From: Bacteroidota bacterium
GTDB lineage: Bacteria > Bacteroidota > Bacteroidia > Bacteroidales > UBA10428
Length of the DNA stretch: 5,931 nt
Reading direction: 5' to 3'
Assembly (NCBI GenBank): GCA_024640925.1
Contig: JAHEEB010000306.1
Location: 1 to 5,931, forward strand
The notes beneath the pieces are model-generated. The model saw only the letters and a list, made by a program, of their open reading frames with translations, made no database searches and was not told the DNA's origin. Shown in pieces: positions 1 to 5,931 of this stretch. Position numbers and translations under genes: made by a program. Positions within the stretch are counted from its first letter, which is position 1. The number at the start of each line of letters is the position of its first letter.

Positions 1-434
1 AAATTCAAGTTGGAATAACCCAAAAGTTAAAACATGCTCCCTTAAGGTTCTCAATTATAGGGCAGCAATTGCAAAAACCAAACCTGCTTTACGAGACCGA
101 CGAAGATAAGGAAGAAGCTATCGATGCATTTACAAATGAACCCAAAACGGTTGATCGCAAAGCTGAATTTGCTGATAATTTTATGAGGCACATTATTTTT
201 GGTGTGGAATTATTACCGACCAAAAATTTCAGTGTTAATTTCGGGTACAATTATAAGCGCCGACAGGAGATGAAGGTAGAAGTTAAACCAGCAATGGTTG
301 GTTTTTCCTGGGGATTTGGTTTAAAAGTCAGCAAATTCAGGATATGTTACGGACGTTCGTCATATCACCTTGCAAGAGGCACTAATAATTTTTCTGTCAC
401 GATGAACTTATCCGAATTTGGTACACATCTGTAA
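1..434 (+). CDS. porQ: Type IX secretion system outer-membrane protein PorQ, C-terminal part (5' end outside window)
   Basis: An open frame enters from the left edge (first whole codon at 3) and gives 143 residues before TAA at 432-434. The full family is roughly 300-350 residues, so more than half is missing. A TTG at 69 is internal, because conserved sequence lies upstream of it (APLRFSIIGQQL, residues 12-23 of the fragment). Other family-like blocks are FADNFMRH (56-63), FGYNYKRRQEM (80-90), GFSWGFG (100-106), YGRSSYHL (116-123) and the terminal strand TNNFSVTMNL (127-136). Alternating polar/hydrophobic residues fit outer-membrane beta strands. A charged stretch rich in D/E (about 31-50) looks like a loop. 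Known of the family: PorQ is a FadL-like barrel in the PorU-PorV-PorQ-PorZ attachment complex, where it holds PorZ at the cell surface, and that complex processes and anchors type IX cargo proteins. The assignment rests on remembered family sequence; the phylum-typical neighbours cmk and ispH support it. Confidence 0.87.
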   Translation, partial: IQVGITQKLKHAPLRFSIIGQQLQKPNLLYETDEDKEEAIDAFTNEPKTVDRKAEFADNFMRHIIFGVELLPTKNFSVNFGYNYKRRQEMKVEVKPAMVGFSWGFGLKVSKFRICYGRSSYHLARGTNNFSVTMNLSEFGTHL

Positions 435-609
435 TTCTTATAACTCCAAACGAATATACTTTTAGCAGTCCGGTGGATATATTTTGTTGCTAAAGCGCCA
501 TTATCAATTGTTTAAGATGAAAATACTTCCTCTGTTTTATAGTCCATGCCCTTTCTTAAAATAGGTAGTTCCAACATTATTTTCTACTTTTAAGACTTGA
601 AAATTTGAA

Positions 610-1311
610 ATGAAATTAAACAAAAAAATTGTTGTAGCCCTTGATGGGTTCTCATCTTGTGGGAAAAGCACGTTTGCCAAACGAATTGCTGACACCCTGG
701 AATATGTGTTTATCGATAGTGGAGCCATGTACAGGGCTGTCTCTCTTTTTTCTATTCAGAATAAGATGGTAACAGAGTCTAAAATTGACCAGACAGGGTT
801 GATACAAATGTTACCCAAGATAAAAATTCACTTTCAGCGAAATGAAAACGGACTGGTATCAACTTATCTGAACGGTAAAGATGTTGAGAAAGAAATAAGA
901 GGTGTTGCTGTATCGCAACTGGTAAGTGAAATCAGTAAAATTAAAGAAGTTCGTTTATACCTTGTTCAAATGCAGCAAGAACTTGGAAAAGAGAAAGGTA
1001 TTGTAATGGATGGACGCGATATAGGAACCGTGGTTTTTCCCAATGCTGAAATAAAAATATTCATGACCGCTTCGGTTGATGTTAGGACAAAGCGGAGGTA
1101 CGATGAGCTGATAGCCAAAGGTTTTGAAGTTTCTATTGATGAGATAAGGAAGAACATAGAGGAAAGGGATAATAATGACCTGAACCGTAAGGAAAGTCCC
1201 CTTAAACAGGCTGCAGACGCTGTTGTTCTCGACAATGGTTCTATGACAATAGATGAACAAATGAATTGGTTCAAAGATTTGCTGAAGAGTCGAAAGTTAT
1301 TGGAAGAATAA
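610..1311 (+). CDS. cmk: Cytidylate kinase (CMP/dCMP kinase)
   Basis: This 233-residue protein is a full-length bacterial cytidylate kinase (usual length about 220-235). It transfers phosphate from ATP to CMP or dCMP, making CDP/dCDP in the cytoplasm for nucleic-acid and phospholipid precursor synthesis. Visible motifs in order: the P-loop GFSSCGKS (13-20), with the SSC variant in place of the commoner GSG-type loop; the nucleoside-binding block DSGAMYRA (36-43); DGRDIGTVVFPNA (134-146), diagnostic for Cmk; R159 and KRRYDE (161-166) in the lid region; ERDNNDLNRKESPL (185-198), which carries the R-D...D..R pattern; and DAVVLDN (203-209) near the end. The ATG at 610 puts the P-loop strand at the usual distance from the N-terminus. 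Its leader is A-rich (GAAAATTTGAA) with no Shine-Dalgarno, as is normal in Bacteroidota. It is the first gene of a tight run with ispH, 4 bp downstream. No convincing promoter was found in the 175-bp gap upstream. Confidence 0.97.
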   Translation: MKLNKKIVVALDGFSSCGKSTFAKRIADTLEYVFIDSGAMYRAVSLFSIQNKMVTESKIDQTGLIQMLPKIKIHFQRNENGLVSTYLNGKDVEKEIRGVAVSQLVSEISKIKEVRLYLVQMQQELGKEKGIVMDGRDIGTVVFPNAEIKIFMTASVDVRTKRRYDELIAKGFEVSIDEIRKNIEERDNNDLNRKESPLKQAADAVVLDNGSMTIDEQMNWFKDLLKSRKLLEE

Positions 1312-1315
1312 AGAC

Positions 1316-2176
1316 ATGGAAGTTATTATCGATAACAAATCGGGATTTTGCTTTGGCGTGAAAAAAGTTATCTCACTTGCTGAGGAAGAGTTGAAAAAGA
1401 ACAGTACTTTATATTGTCTGGGTGATATTGTTCATAATGAAGAAGAGATTAACAGGCTATCAAAAATAGGATTGAAAGTAATCGATAAAAATGAATATTT
1501 AGCGCTTAATAATTGTAAAGTTCTTATTCGTGCTCATGGAGAACCCCCCGAAACATATGAACATGCCCGTAAAAATAATATTGAACTTATTGAAGGTACT
1601 TGTCCTGTTGTTCTAAAGCTTCAGAAGAAGGTCCGTAGTGCGTTTAATACTCTTGAAGGCGAGGGCTCTGTAATTATTTTTGGCAAACCAGAACACCCTG
1701 AAGTAATTGGTCTTAACGGACAGATTAATAACAAGGCAATTGTAATAGATAAAAAAGATAAATTAAGCAATATAAATTTCACAAAACCCATTGTACTTCT
1801 TGCCCAAACTACTATGAACAGGGAAAACTACTGGGAACTTAAGATGGAGATTGAGAAGAATCTTAAATCACCGGATTTGCTTGATTCTAATGATACCATT
1901 TGTGGACAAGTAGCTAACCGGGGCCCGTGGCTTGAAGAATTCAGCAAATCGGTAGATGCCGTGGTTTTTGTGGGAGGTAGAAAAAGCTCCAATAGCAAAG
2001 TGCTTTACCAGCATTGTTTACAGGTCAATAAGAATAGCTATTTTATCTCAACAGTCGATGAGGTTAAGGATTTGCCCTTGTCAGGTTATTCGCGTACAGG
2101 TATTTGCGGGGCAACATCAACCCCCCGTTGGCTTATGGAAGACATTGCCCGAAAAATAGAAATTCTTTTCCCATAG
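1316..2176 (+). CDS. ispH: 4-hydroxy-3-methylbut-2-enyl diphosphate reductase (IspH/LytB)
   Basis: This 286-residue protein catalyses the last step of the MEP (non-mevalonate) pathway, the reductive dehydroxylation of HMBPP to IPP and DMAPP, using an oxygen-sensitive iron-sulfur cluster. The three cluster cysteines are C12 (SGFCFGV), C96 (EGTCPVV) and C196 (NDTICGQ), almost exactly the spacing of E. coli IspH (12, 96, 197). Substrate-site residues are present: H40-N41 (VHNEEE), H74 (RAHGEP), H127 and E129 (PEHPEVIG, with the catalytic Glu), T165/T166 (AQTTMN), S224/S225 and N226 (RKSSNS), and S268 (ATSTP). Length is normal for the stand-alone enzyme, with no S1-domain fusion as seen in some Firmicutes. 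One small oddity is Cys264 in GICGATSTP, where E. coli has no cysteine. The ATG at 1316 is the only start that keeps the first cluster cysteine at position 12. It lies 4 bp after cmk and 1 bp before priA, so co-transcription is likely. A weak purine stretch (GGAAGAATAAAGA) precedes the start. Confidence 0.97.
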   Translation: MEVIIDNKSGFCFGVKKVISLAEEELKKNSTLYCLGDIVHNEEEINRLSKIGLKVIDKNEYLALNNCKVLIRAHGEPPETYEHARKNNIELIEGTCPVVLKLQKKVRSAFNTLEGEGSVIIFGKPEHPEVIGLNGQINNKAIVIDKKDKLSNINFTKPIVLLAQTTMNRENYWELKMEIEKNLKSPDLLDSNDTICGQVANRGPWLEEFSKSVDAVVFVGGRKSSNSKVLYQHCLQVNKNSYFISTVDEVKDLPLSGYSRTGICGATSTPRWLMEDIARKIEILFP

Positions 2177-2177
2177 A

Positions 2178-4667
2178 ATGAGCCGCGAAAAGACAATATT
2201 TGTTGATCTACTGCTTCCGGTTGCTGTACCAAATCTGTATACATATCATTTACCCGATTCATTGGACAGTTCAAATGTGATACCCGGAGTAAGGGTCTGT
2301 GTCCAGTTTGGAAACAGAAAATTGTTTACAGCGCTTGTGATAAGGGTACATGAAACCCCTCCGGAACATTACAAAACCAAGGAAGTCCTTACAATTCTCG
2401 ATGACAAGCCGGTTGTTAAAAGCTGGCAACCCGAATTCTGGCGTTGGATTTCGGATTACTATATGTGTACAATGGGCGAGGTTTTTAATGCAGCCTTGCC
2501 AGCCGGGTTAAAACCCGAAGGCCAGACTCGTATTTATCTTTGTGAATTACCCGAAACAGGCGTAGAACTTACTCCTTCCGAAGAAAATATAGTACATATT
2601 ATTGAGAATGAACTAGGCATAACAATCGATAAACTGAAAAATAGTCAAGGAAACAAAAATGTTATTAACACGCTAAGAAACCTTGTTGATAAAGGAGTTG
2701 CCAGTTTCGACGAAGAGCTATTGGAAAAGTATAAAACAAAAACAGTCGATTTTGTATGTCTGCATCCCAATCTTCAGAATGAAAGCAGCTTGAACGAATT
2801 GCTGAACCACCTCGAACGGCGGGCACCAAAACAGCTCGATGCTTTACTAGTATATCTTCAGTTGTCAGGGAACATTAGTACTGAAGGGTATATGCCTGTT
2901 GCAAAAGCACATTTAAGTTCACATTCAACGATTTCTCCTGTGGCAGTTAAGGCATTGGCAGATAAAAATATTCTCGAAATTATTAAGAAAGAGTCAACCC
3001 GATTGGAAACGGGGCACATAGTTACCAGAGATGTTTCCCTTTTAAGTGAAAAGCAGAATCTGGCACTTGAGACAATCAAAAAGCAGTTTAAAGAAAAAGA
3101 TGTTGTTTTATTGCACGGTGTTACTTCAAGCGGCAAAACAGAGATATATATCCATCTGATAAACGATCAGCTTAATAATGGGAAACAAGTCTTGTATCTT
3201 TTGCCTGAAATTGCCCTGACAACGCAAATTATTACACGATTACGAAATGTCTTCGGCGACAGTGTCGGAATTTATCACTCTAAGTTTAGCGATTCAGAAC
3301 GTGTTGAAGTATGGAATAACCTGATATCGAAGGGAAATAATGGTAACGAGATAAAAATTATTCTGGGAGTCCGTTCATCAGTATTTCTTCCATTCGATAA
3401 CCTGGGACTTATTATTGTGGATGAGGAGCACGAGAATACATATAAACAATTCGATCCTGCTCCAAGGTATCATGCCCGCGATACATCTATATATCTGGCA
3501 TCGGTGCATAATGCCAAAGTACTGTTGGGAACTGCTACACCTTCCATCGAGAGCTACTTCAATGCTAAAAACGGTAAATATGGGTTAGTTGAACTTTTTG
3601 AGCGGCATTTGGATATTAAACTCCCTGAAATTCAGGTAGTGAATATTATTGAGGCCCGTCGCCGGAAACAAATGAGTTCTCATTTTAGTCCTCAACTTAT
3701 TTCTGAGATTACACAAGCCCTGAACAACCAGGAGCAGATAATACTTTTTCAGAACAGACGCGGTTTTTCCTCATTTCTCGAATGTAAAGAATGTGGTTGG
3801 GTGCCTGTATGCAAGAACTGCGATGTAAGTTTGACCTATCATAAAGGTATCAACAGGCTTGTTTGTCATTATTGTGGCTATAATTCTGGTATGGTTCAGC
3901 ATTGCAAGGCATGCGGAAGTACGAATATAACAACAAGGGGATTTGGGACAGAAATGGTAGAAGGAGATATATCAATCCTTTTCCCCGAAGCAAGGATAGC
4001 TCGCATGGATCTTGATACAACACGAAGAAAGAAAGCTTATGAAGAGATTATTGAACAATTTACTACCGGTCAGATTGATATTCTTATTGGCACGCAAATG
4101 GTTTCTAAAGGGCTCGATTTTGATAATGTAAGTGTAGTAGGCATTCTCAATGCAGACATTATGCTGAATTACCCCGATTTCAGGGCACACGAAAGAAGTT
4201 TTCAACTTATGGCACAGGTTAGCGGCCGATCTGGCAGAAAGAAAAAACAGGGAAAAGTAATTATTCAAACATCCGATCCGAAGCATAACATTATAAGTCA
4301 GGTAGTAACTAATAATTATACCGAATTTTTTGGAAGCCAGATGGGAGAGAGGAGTCAGTTTAGATATCCGCCTTATTTCAGATTGATTAATATAATTACC
4401 AAGCACAAACAAAGAGAAACGGCTCATCAGGCCGCAAATCTGCTTGTAAGTGAACTTCGCAAAGAGCTTAATGCCCAGATTCTGGGACCTGAAGCACCAT
4501 TGGTTGGAAGGGTGCAAAACTGGTTCCTGGAAAGCATTCTTATTAAACTACCCAAATCAATACAATTGGGCGATCAAAAAAGGAAGATATTAACCATCAT
4601 TGATTATGTAAAAACACAACCCGGGTTCAGTACAATTGTAATAAATGTTGATGTTGATCCATATTAG
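2178..4667 (+). CDS. priA: Primosomal protein N' (replication-restart helicase PriA)
   Basis: PriA is a 3'-to-5' superfamily 2 DNA helicase that recognises stalled or broken forks and reloads the replicative helicase. Domains in the 829 residues: 3'-DNA-binding domain at about 1-113, ending in ALPAGLKPEG; winged-helix-like region at about 125-280, including RAPKQLDALL; helicase lobe 1 with Walker A GVTSSGKT (314-321, K320), DEEH (415-418) and LGTATPS (450-456); a zinc region with eight cysteines (C536, C539, C545, C548, C563, C566, C576, C579), the normal full set binding two zincs; lobe 2 with GTQMVSKGLDF (638-648) and motif VI QVSGRSGR (680-687); and a C-terminal domain with YPPYFRLINI. It is about 97 residues longer than the E. 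coli protein (732), nearly all of it before Walker A, as in many non-proteobacterial PriA proteins. The start ATG is 1 bp after the ispH stop, with no Shine-Dalgarno, suggesting translational coupling. All catalytic and zinc residues are intact. Confidence 0.97.
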   Translation: MSREKTIFVDLLLPVAVPNLYTYHLPDSLDSSNVIPGVRVCVQFGNRKLFTALVIRVHETPPEHYKTKEVLTILDDKPVVKSWQPEFWRWISDYYMCTMGEVFNAALPAGLKPEGQTRIYLCELPETGVELTPSEENIVHIIENELGITIDKLKNSQGNKNVINTLRNLVDKGVASFDEELLEKYKTKTVDFVCLHPNLQNESSLNELLNHLERRAPKQLDALLVYLQLSGNISTEGYMPVAKAHLSSHSTISPVAVKALADKNILEIIKKESTRLETGHIVTRDVSLLSEKQNLALETIKKQFKEKDVVLLHGVTSSGKTEIYIHLINDQLNNGKQVLYLLPEIALTTQIITRLRNVFGDSVGIYHSKFSDSERVEVWNNLISKGNNGNEIKIILGVRSSVFLPFDNLGLIIVDEEHENTYKQFDPAPRYHARDTSIYLASVHNAKVLLGTATPSIESYFNAKNGKYGLVELFERHLDIKLPEIQVVNIIEARRRKQMSSHFSPQLISEITQALNNQEQIILFQNRRGFSSFLECKECGWVPVCKNCDVSLTYHKGINRLVCHYCGYNSGMVQHCKACGSTNITTRGFGTEMVEGDISILFPEARIARMDLDTTRRKKAYEEIIEQFTTGQIDILIGTQMVSKGLDFDNVSVVGILNADIMLNYPDFRAHERSFQLMAQVSGRSGRKKKQGKVIIQTSDPKHNIISQVVTNNYTEFFGSQMGERSQFRYPPYFRLINIITKHKQRETAHQAANLLVSELRKELNAQILGPEAPLVGRVQNWFLESILIKLPKSIQLGDQKRKILTIIDYVKTQPGFSTIVINVDVDPY

Positions 4668-4779
4668 AATTGTTGGATATTACTCTATAAAAAAACAAGA
4701 GGTAAACGCTTTGAAATAATTTTCCTAACTATGGACAATTCAATAAAAAAGTAATTTATTATGGAGAAGAAATAAGCCA

Positions 4780-4800
4780 TGTTAATAAAAACGTTTAACA
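4780..4800. promoter_or_regulatory. Small inverted repeat, possible operator of exbB
   Basis: TGTTAA at 4780-4785 and TTAACA at 4795-4800 are perfect 6-bp inverted copies separated by 9 bp. The dyad is 21 bp long, the size of a dimeric regulator site, and its right arm covers the presumed -33 element of the exbB promoter, where a repressor would act. It does not match a site I recognise; in particular it is not a clear Fur box. In such AT-rich DNA a 6-bp dyad can arise by chance, so this is only a candidate. Confidence 0.22.
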
Positions 4801-4826
4801 GGGTTTCTGTATTTCATCTATATTTG
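4793..4826 (+). promoter_or_regulatory. Bacteroidota-type promoter candidate for exbB-exbD
   Basis: TATATTTG at 4819-4826 matches the Bacteroidota housekeeping -7 consensus TAnnTTTG at every fixed position. A -33-like GTTTA (4793-4797, one base off TTTG) lies 21 bp upstream, within the usual 19-21 bp spacing. Transcription would start near 4831-4835, leaving a leader of about 40 nt before the exbB ATG at 4872. It is the only perfect -7 match I saw in the two intergenic gaps, and it sits where a new transcript must begin after priA. Confidence 0.5.
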
Positions 4827-4871
4827 GACTCCTAAAAAATCAATTTATAAAGAAATCAAATCAAAATAATT

Positions 4872-5558
4872 ATGTTGTTTAATATTGTAATGCAGGTAGT
4901 GACAGAGAATAAATTGCCCCAAACTGTCACAGGTGGGCAGGCAGAAATGTCATTGCTGGAACTCTTCATGAAGGGTGGAGTAATGCTGATACCAATTCTT
5001 CTTTTATCGGTTATTGGTATTTATATAATGTTCGATCGGTTCTTTGATATTAGAAAGTCTGGTCGTGTTAATGAAACAATGATAAAAAATTTTAAAGAAT
5101 ACTTAAAACAGTCAAATATTAGTTCAGCAATTGCAGAAGTGCAGGGCAGGAGAGAATCGTTGCCTAAAGTATTATGTCACGCTGCAATGCAGATTGGAAG
5201 GCCGATGAATGAGATCGAAGGATCTATTGAACTTGCCAGTCAGGTTGAAATTAATAAGATGAACAAAGGACTTCACTACCTCGGACTGATTGCAGGTATT
5301 GCACCTATGTTAGGATTTGTTGGTACAATAATCGGGGTTATTAAAATATTCTATAATATTTCCCTTACCGACAATATCAGTATTGGTGTAATTTCCGGAG
5401 GATTATACGAAAAGATGATCGCTAGTGGTACTGGTCTTGCTGTAGGTATAATAGCATTTGCCGGATATCATGTCATAAATGGAATGATTCATAAATTTAT
5501 GAATCGTGTTGAGTTTGAAAGCCTTGAATTTTTTAACATCATTCAGAACAAGAAATGA
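4872..5558 (+). CDS. exbB: MotA/TolQ/ExbB-family proton channel subunit (ExbB-like)
   Basis: This 228-residue inner-membrane protein is of the type that forms the pentameric ring of the ExbB-ExbD or TolQ-TolR motor, which uses proton flow to drive TonB- or TolA-like proteins. Three membrane segments are visible: about 36-57 (GGVMLIPILLLSVIGIYIMF), 134-157 (containing IAGIAPMLGFVGTIIGVI) and 185-206 (SGTGLAVGIIAFAGYHVI). A long cytoplasmic part lies between the first two, as usual. The GxxPMLGFVGTIIG block and GGLYEKMIASGTGL are family signatures. Polar pore positions are T152 in segment 2 and E180 plus S185 at segment 3; by eye E180 aligns with E. coli ExbB E176, and S185 with T181. The ATG at 4872 was chosen because related Bacteroidota proteins have a similar short N-terminal stretch before the MSLLELFMKGG block; M7 or M26 are alternatives. 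It overlaps exbD by 4 bp. TolQ is the main alternative name; GldL of type IX secretion is excluded, since that has two membrane segments. Confidence 0.85.
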   Translation: MLFNIVMQVVTENKLPQTVTGGQAEMSLLELFMKGGVMLIPILLLSVIGIYIMFDRFFDIRKSGRVNETMIKNFKEYLKQSNISSAIAEVQGRRESLPKVLCHAAMQIGRPMNEIEGSIELASQVEINKMNKGLHYLGLIAGIAPMLGFVGTIIGVIKIFYNISLTDNISIGVISGGLYEKMIASGTGLAVGIIAFAGYHVINGMIHKFMNRVEFESLEFFNIIQNKK

Positions 5559-5931
5559 GACTGAAAAGATCCAACGACGATAAAGTTGAAATATACGCTG
5601 CTTCGCTGAACGATATCATGTTTTTCCTGTTGTTGTTCTTTTTGATTGTTGCAACATTTGCCAATCCGAATGTTATTAAACTTATGTTGCCAAAAGCTAA
5701 AGCGAGTCAGACTATTTCAAAGAAACAAATTACCCTTTCAATAACTTCAGATAAAAGGTATTATATCGATACCCGCGAAGTATCACTTGTTGGTTTGGAG
5801 ACACAACTATCGGCAATTAAAAAAGGGATACCTGATGTAACTGTTATTGTTCGTGCGTCGGGAGATATTAGTGTCCAGGATTTAGTTGATGTACTCCAGA
5901 TAGGGGCTCAATACGGTATTAAAATGATATT
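5555..5931 (+). CDS. exbD: ExbD/TolR-family biopolymer transport protein, N-terminal part (3' end outside window)
   Basis: ATGA at 5555-5558 joins this start to the exbB stop, a classic translational-coupling overlap. The frame then stays open for 125 codons to the right edge. Most of the protein is here, since the family is about 130-200 residues. The order is a short charged cytoplasmic tail (MRLKRSNDDKVEIY), one membrane segment at about 18-36 (LNDIMFFLLLFFLIVATFA), then a periplasmic domain. Asp20 in SLNDIMF is the membrane aspartate equivalent to E. coli ExbD D25, the proton-carrying residue. NPNVIKLMLPKA (37-48) follows, as typical in Bacteroidota members. The periplasmic part shows the beta-rich pattern KKQITLSITSDKRYYID and the helix region DISVQDLVDVLQIGAQYGI seen in ExbD/TolR. 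Known of the family: ExbD sits inside the ExbB ring and binds the TonB-like partner through its periplasmic domain. TolR is the alternative; the genes after it would decide. Confidence 0.85.
   Translation, partial: MRLKRSNDDKVEIYAASLNDIMFFLLLFFLIVATFANPNVIKLMLPKAKASQTISKKQITLSITSDKRYYIDTREVSLVGLETQLSAIKKGIPDVTVIVRASGDISVQDLVDVLQIGAQYGIKMI

Noticed and set aside
69..434. Separate small gene starting at TTG 69
   Set aside because: The same frame is open to the left edge, and residues before 69 match the PorQ family, so this is the tail of a larger gene and not an independent ORF.
478..486. TATATTTTG upstream of cmk, considered as a -7 promoter element
   Set aside because: The gap between TA and TTTG is 3 instead of 2 bases, and no TTTG-like -33 element lies at 19-21 bp upstream.
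585..592. TACTTTTA just upstream of cmk, considered as a -7 element
   Set aside because: The last base is A instead of G, there is no -33 partner in the AGGTAGTTCC region, and the start would leave a leader of only about a dozen bases.
588..603. Quasi-palindrome TTTTAAGACTTGAAAA before cmk
   Set aside because: It has a one-base offset between arms, almost no loop and very low complexity; it is expected by chance in AT-rich leaders.
955..1274. Two overlapping minus-strand open frames of about 100 codons opposite cmk
   Set aside because: Both are antisense to conserved Cmk motifs and have no family-like sequence.
1956..2159. 67-codon + strand open frame in another frame inside ispH
   Set aside because: It sits inside conserved IspH sequence, has no start context or domain, and is explained as an out-of-frame reading.
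3972..4517. Long open frame of 181 codons on the minus strand, inside priA
   Set aside because: It lies wholly opposite a strongly conserved helicase region, its translation shows no recognisable domain, and the + strand frame is clearly the coding one. It is a shadow of priA codon use.
4680..4705. Hairpin TTACTCT / AGA(G)GTAA just after priA, considered as a terminator
   Set aside because: The stem is 7 bp, AT-rich, has a bulged G and an 11-nt loop, and no T-run follows (ACGCTTTGAAAT). It is too weak to call.
4779..4835. 18-codon open frame (ATG at 4779) in the gap before exbB
   Set aside because: It contains the -7 promoter element, has no visible ribosome-binding context, and would only be transcribed from upstream read-through. 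It was considered as a leader peptide but nothing supports that.

Overview
The window looks like ordinary chromosomal core DNA from a low-GC member of the Bacteroidota, probably of the Bacteroidales/Marinilabiliales type. Three things point there. The first gene encodes the C-terminal part of PorQ, an outer-membrane protein of the type IX secretion system, which is restricted to this phylum. Translation starts lack Shine-Dalgarno sequences and sit in A-rich leaders. The clearest promoter candidate has the Bacteroidota -7 form TAnnTTTG. The lineage below phylum is an inference from protein style, not from a search.

Layout: all six genes are on the + strand. (1) Positions 1-434 hold the 3' end of porQ, which enters from the left edge. 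(2) A 175-bp gap (435-609) has no convincing promoter or terminator. (3) Positions 610-4667 carry a compact run of cmk, ispH and priA, with only 4 bp and 1 bp between genes, so it is very likely one transcript. (4) A 204-bp gap (4668-4871) contains a good -7 promoter element and a small inverted repeat over its -33 region. (5) Positions 4872-5931 hold an ExbB/TolQ-type proton-channel gene and the first 125 codons of its ExbD/TolR partner. These two overlap by 4 bp, and the second runs off the right edge.

Functions: cmk (CMP/dCMP phosphorylation), ispH (last step of the MEP isoprenoid pathway) and priA (replication-restart helicase) are housekeeping genes without a shared pathway, and cmk-ispH is a widely recurring neighbour pair in bacteria. 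porQ next to them links a secretion-system component to this housekeeping run. The ExbB-ExbD pair would build an inner-membrane proton-driven motor that energises outer-membrane transport through a TonB-like protein, or envelope integrity if it is really TolQ-TolR. The partner gene that would decide this lies outside the window.

I found no mobile element, CRISPR array, RNA gene, broken gene or defence-like system, and nothing that looks like an undescribed system. The findings are therefore modest: a possible regulated promoter for exbB, details of the proton-channel residues, and small departures from the E. coli versions of the enzymes.
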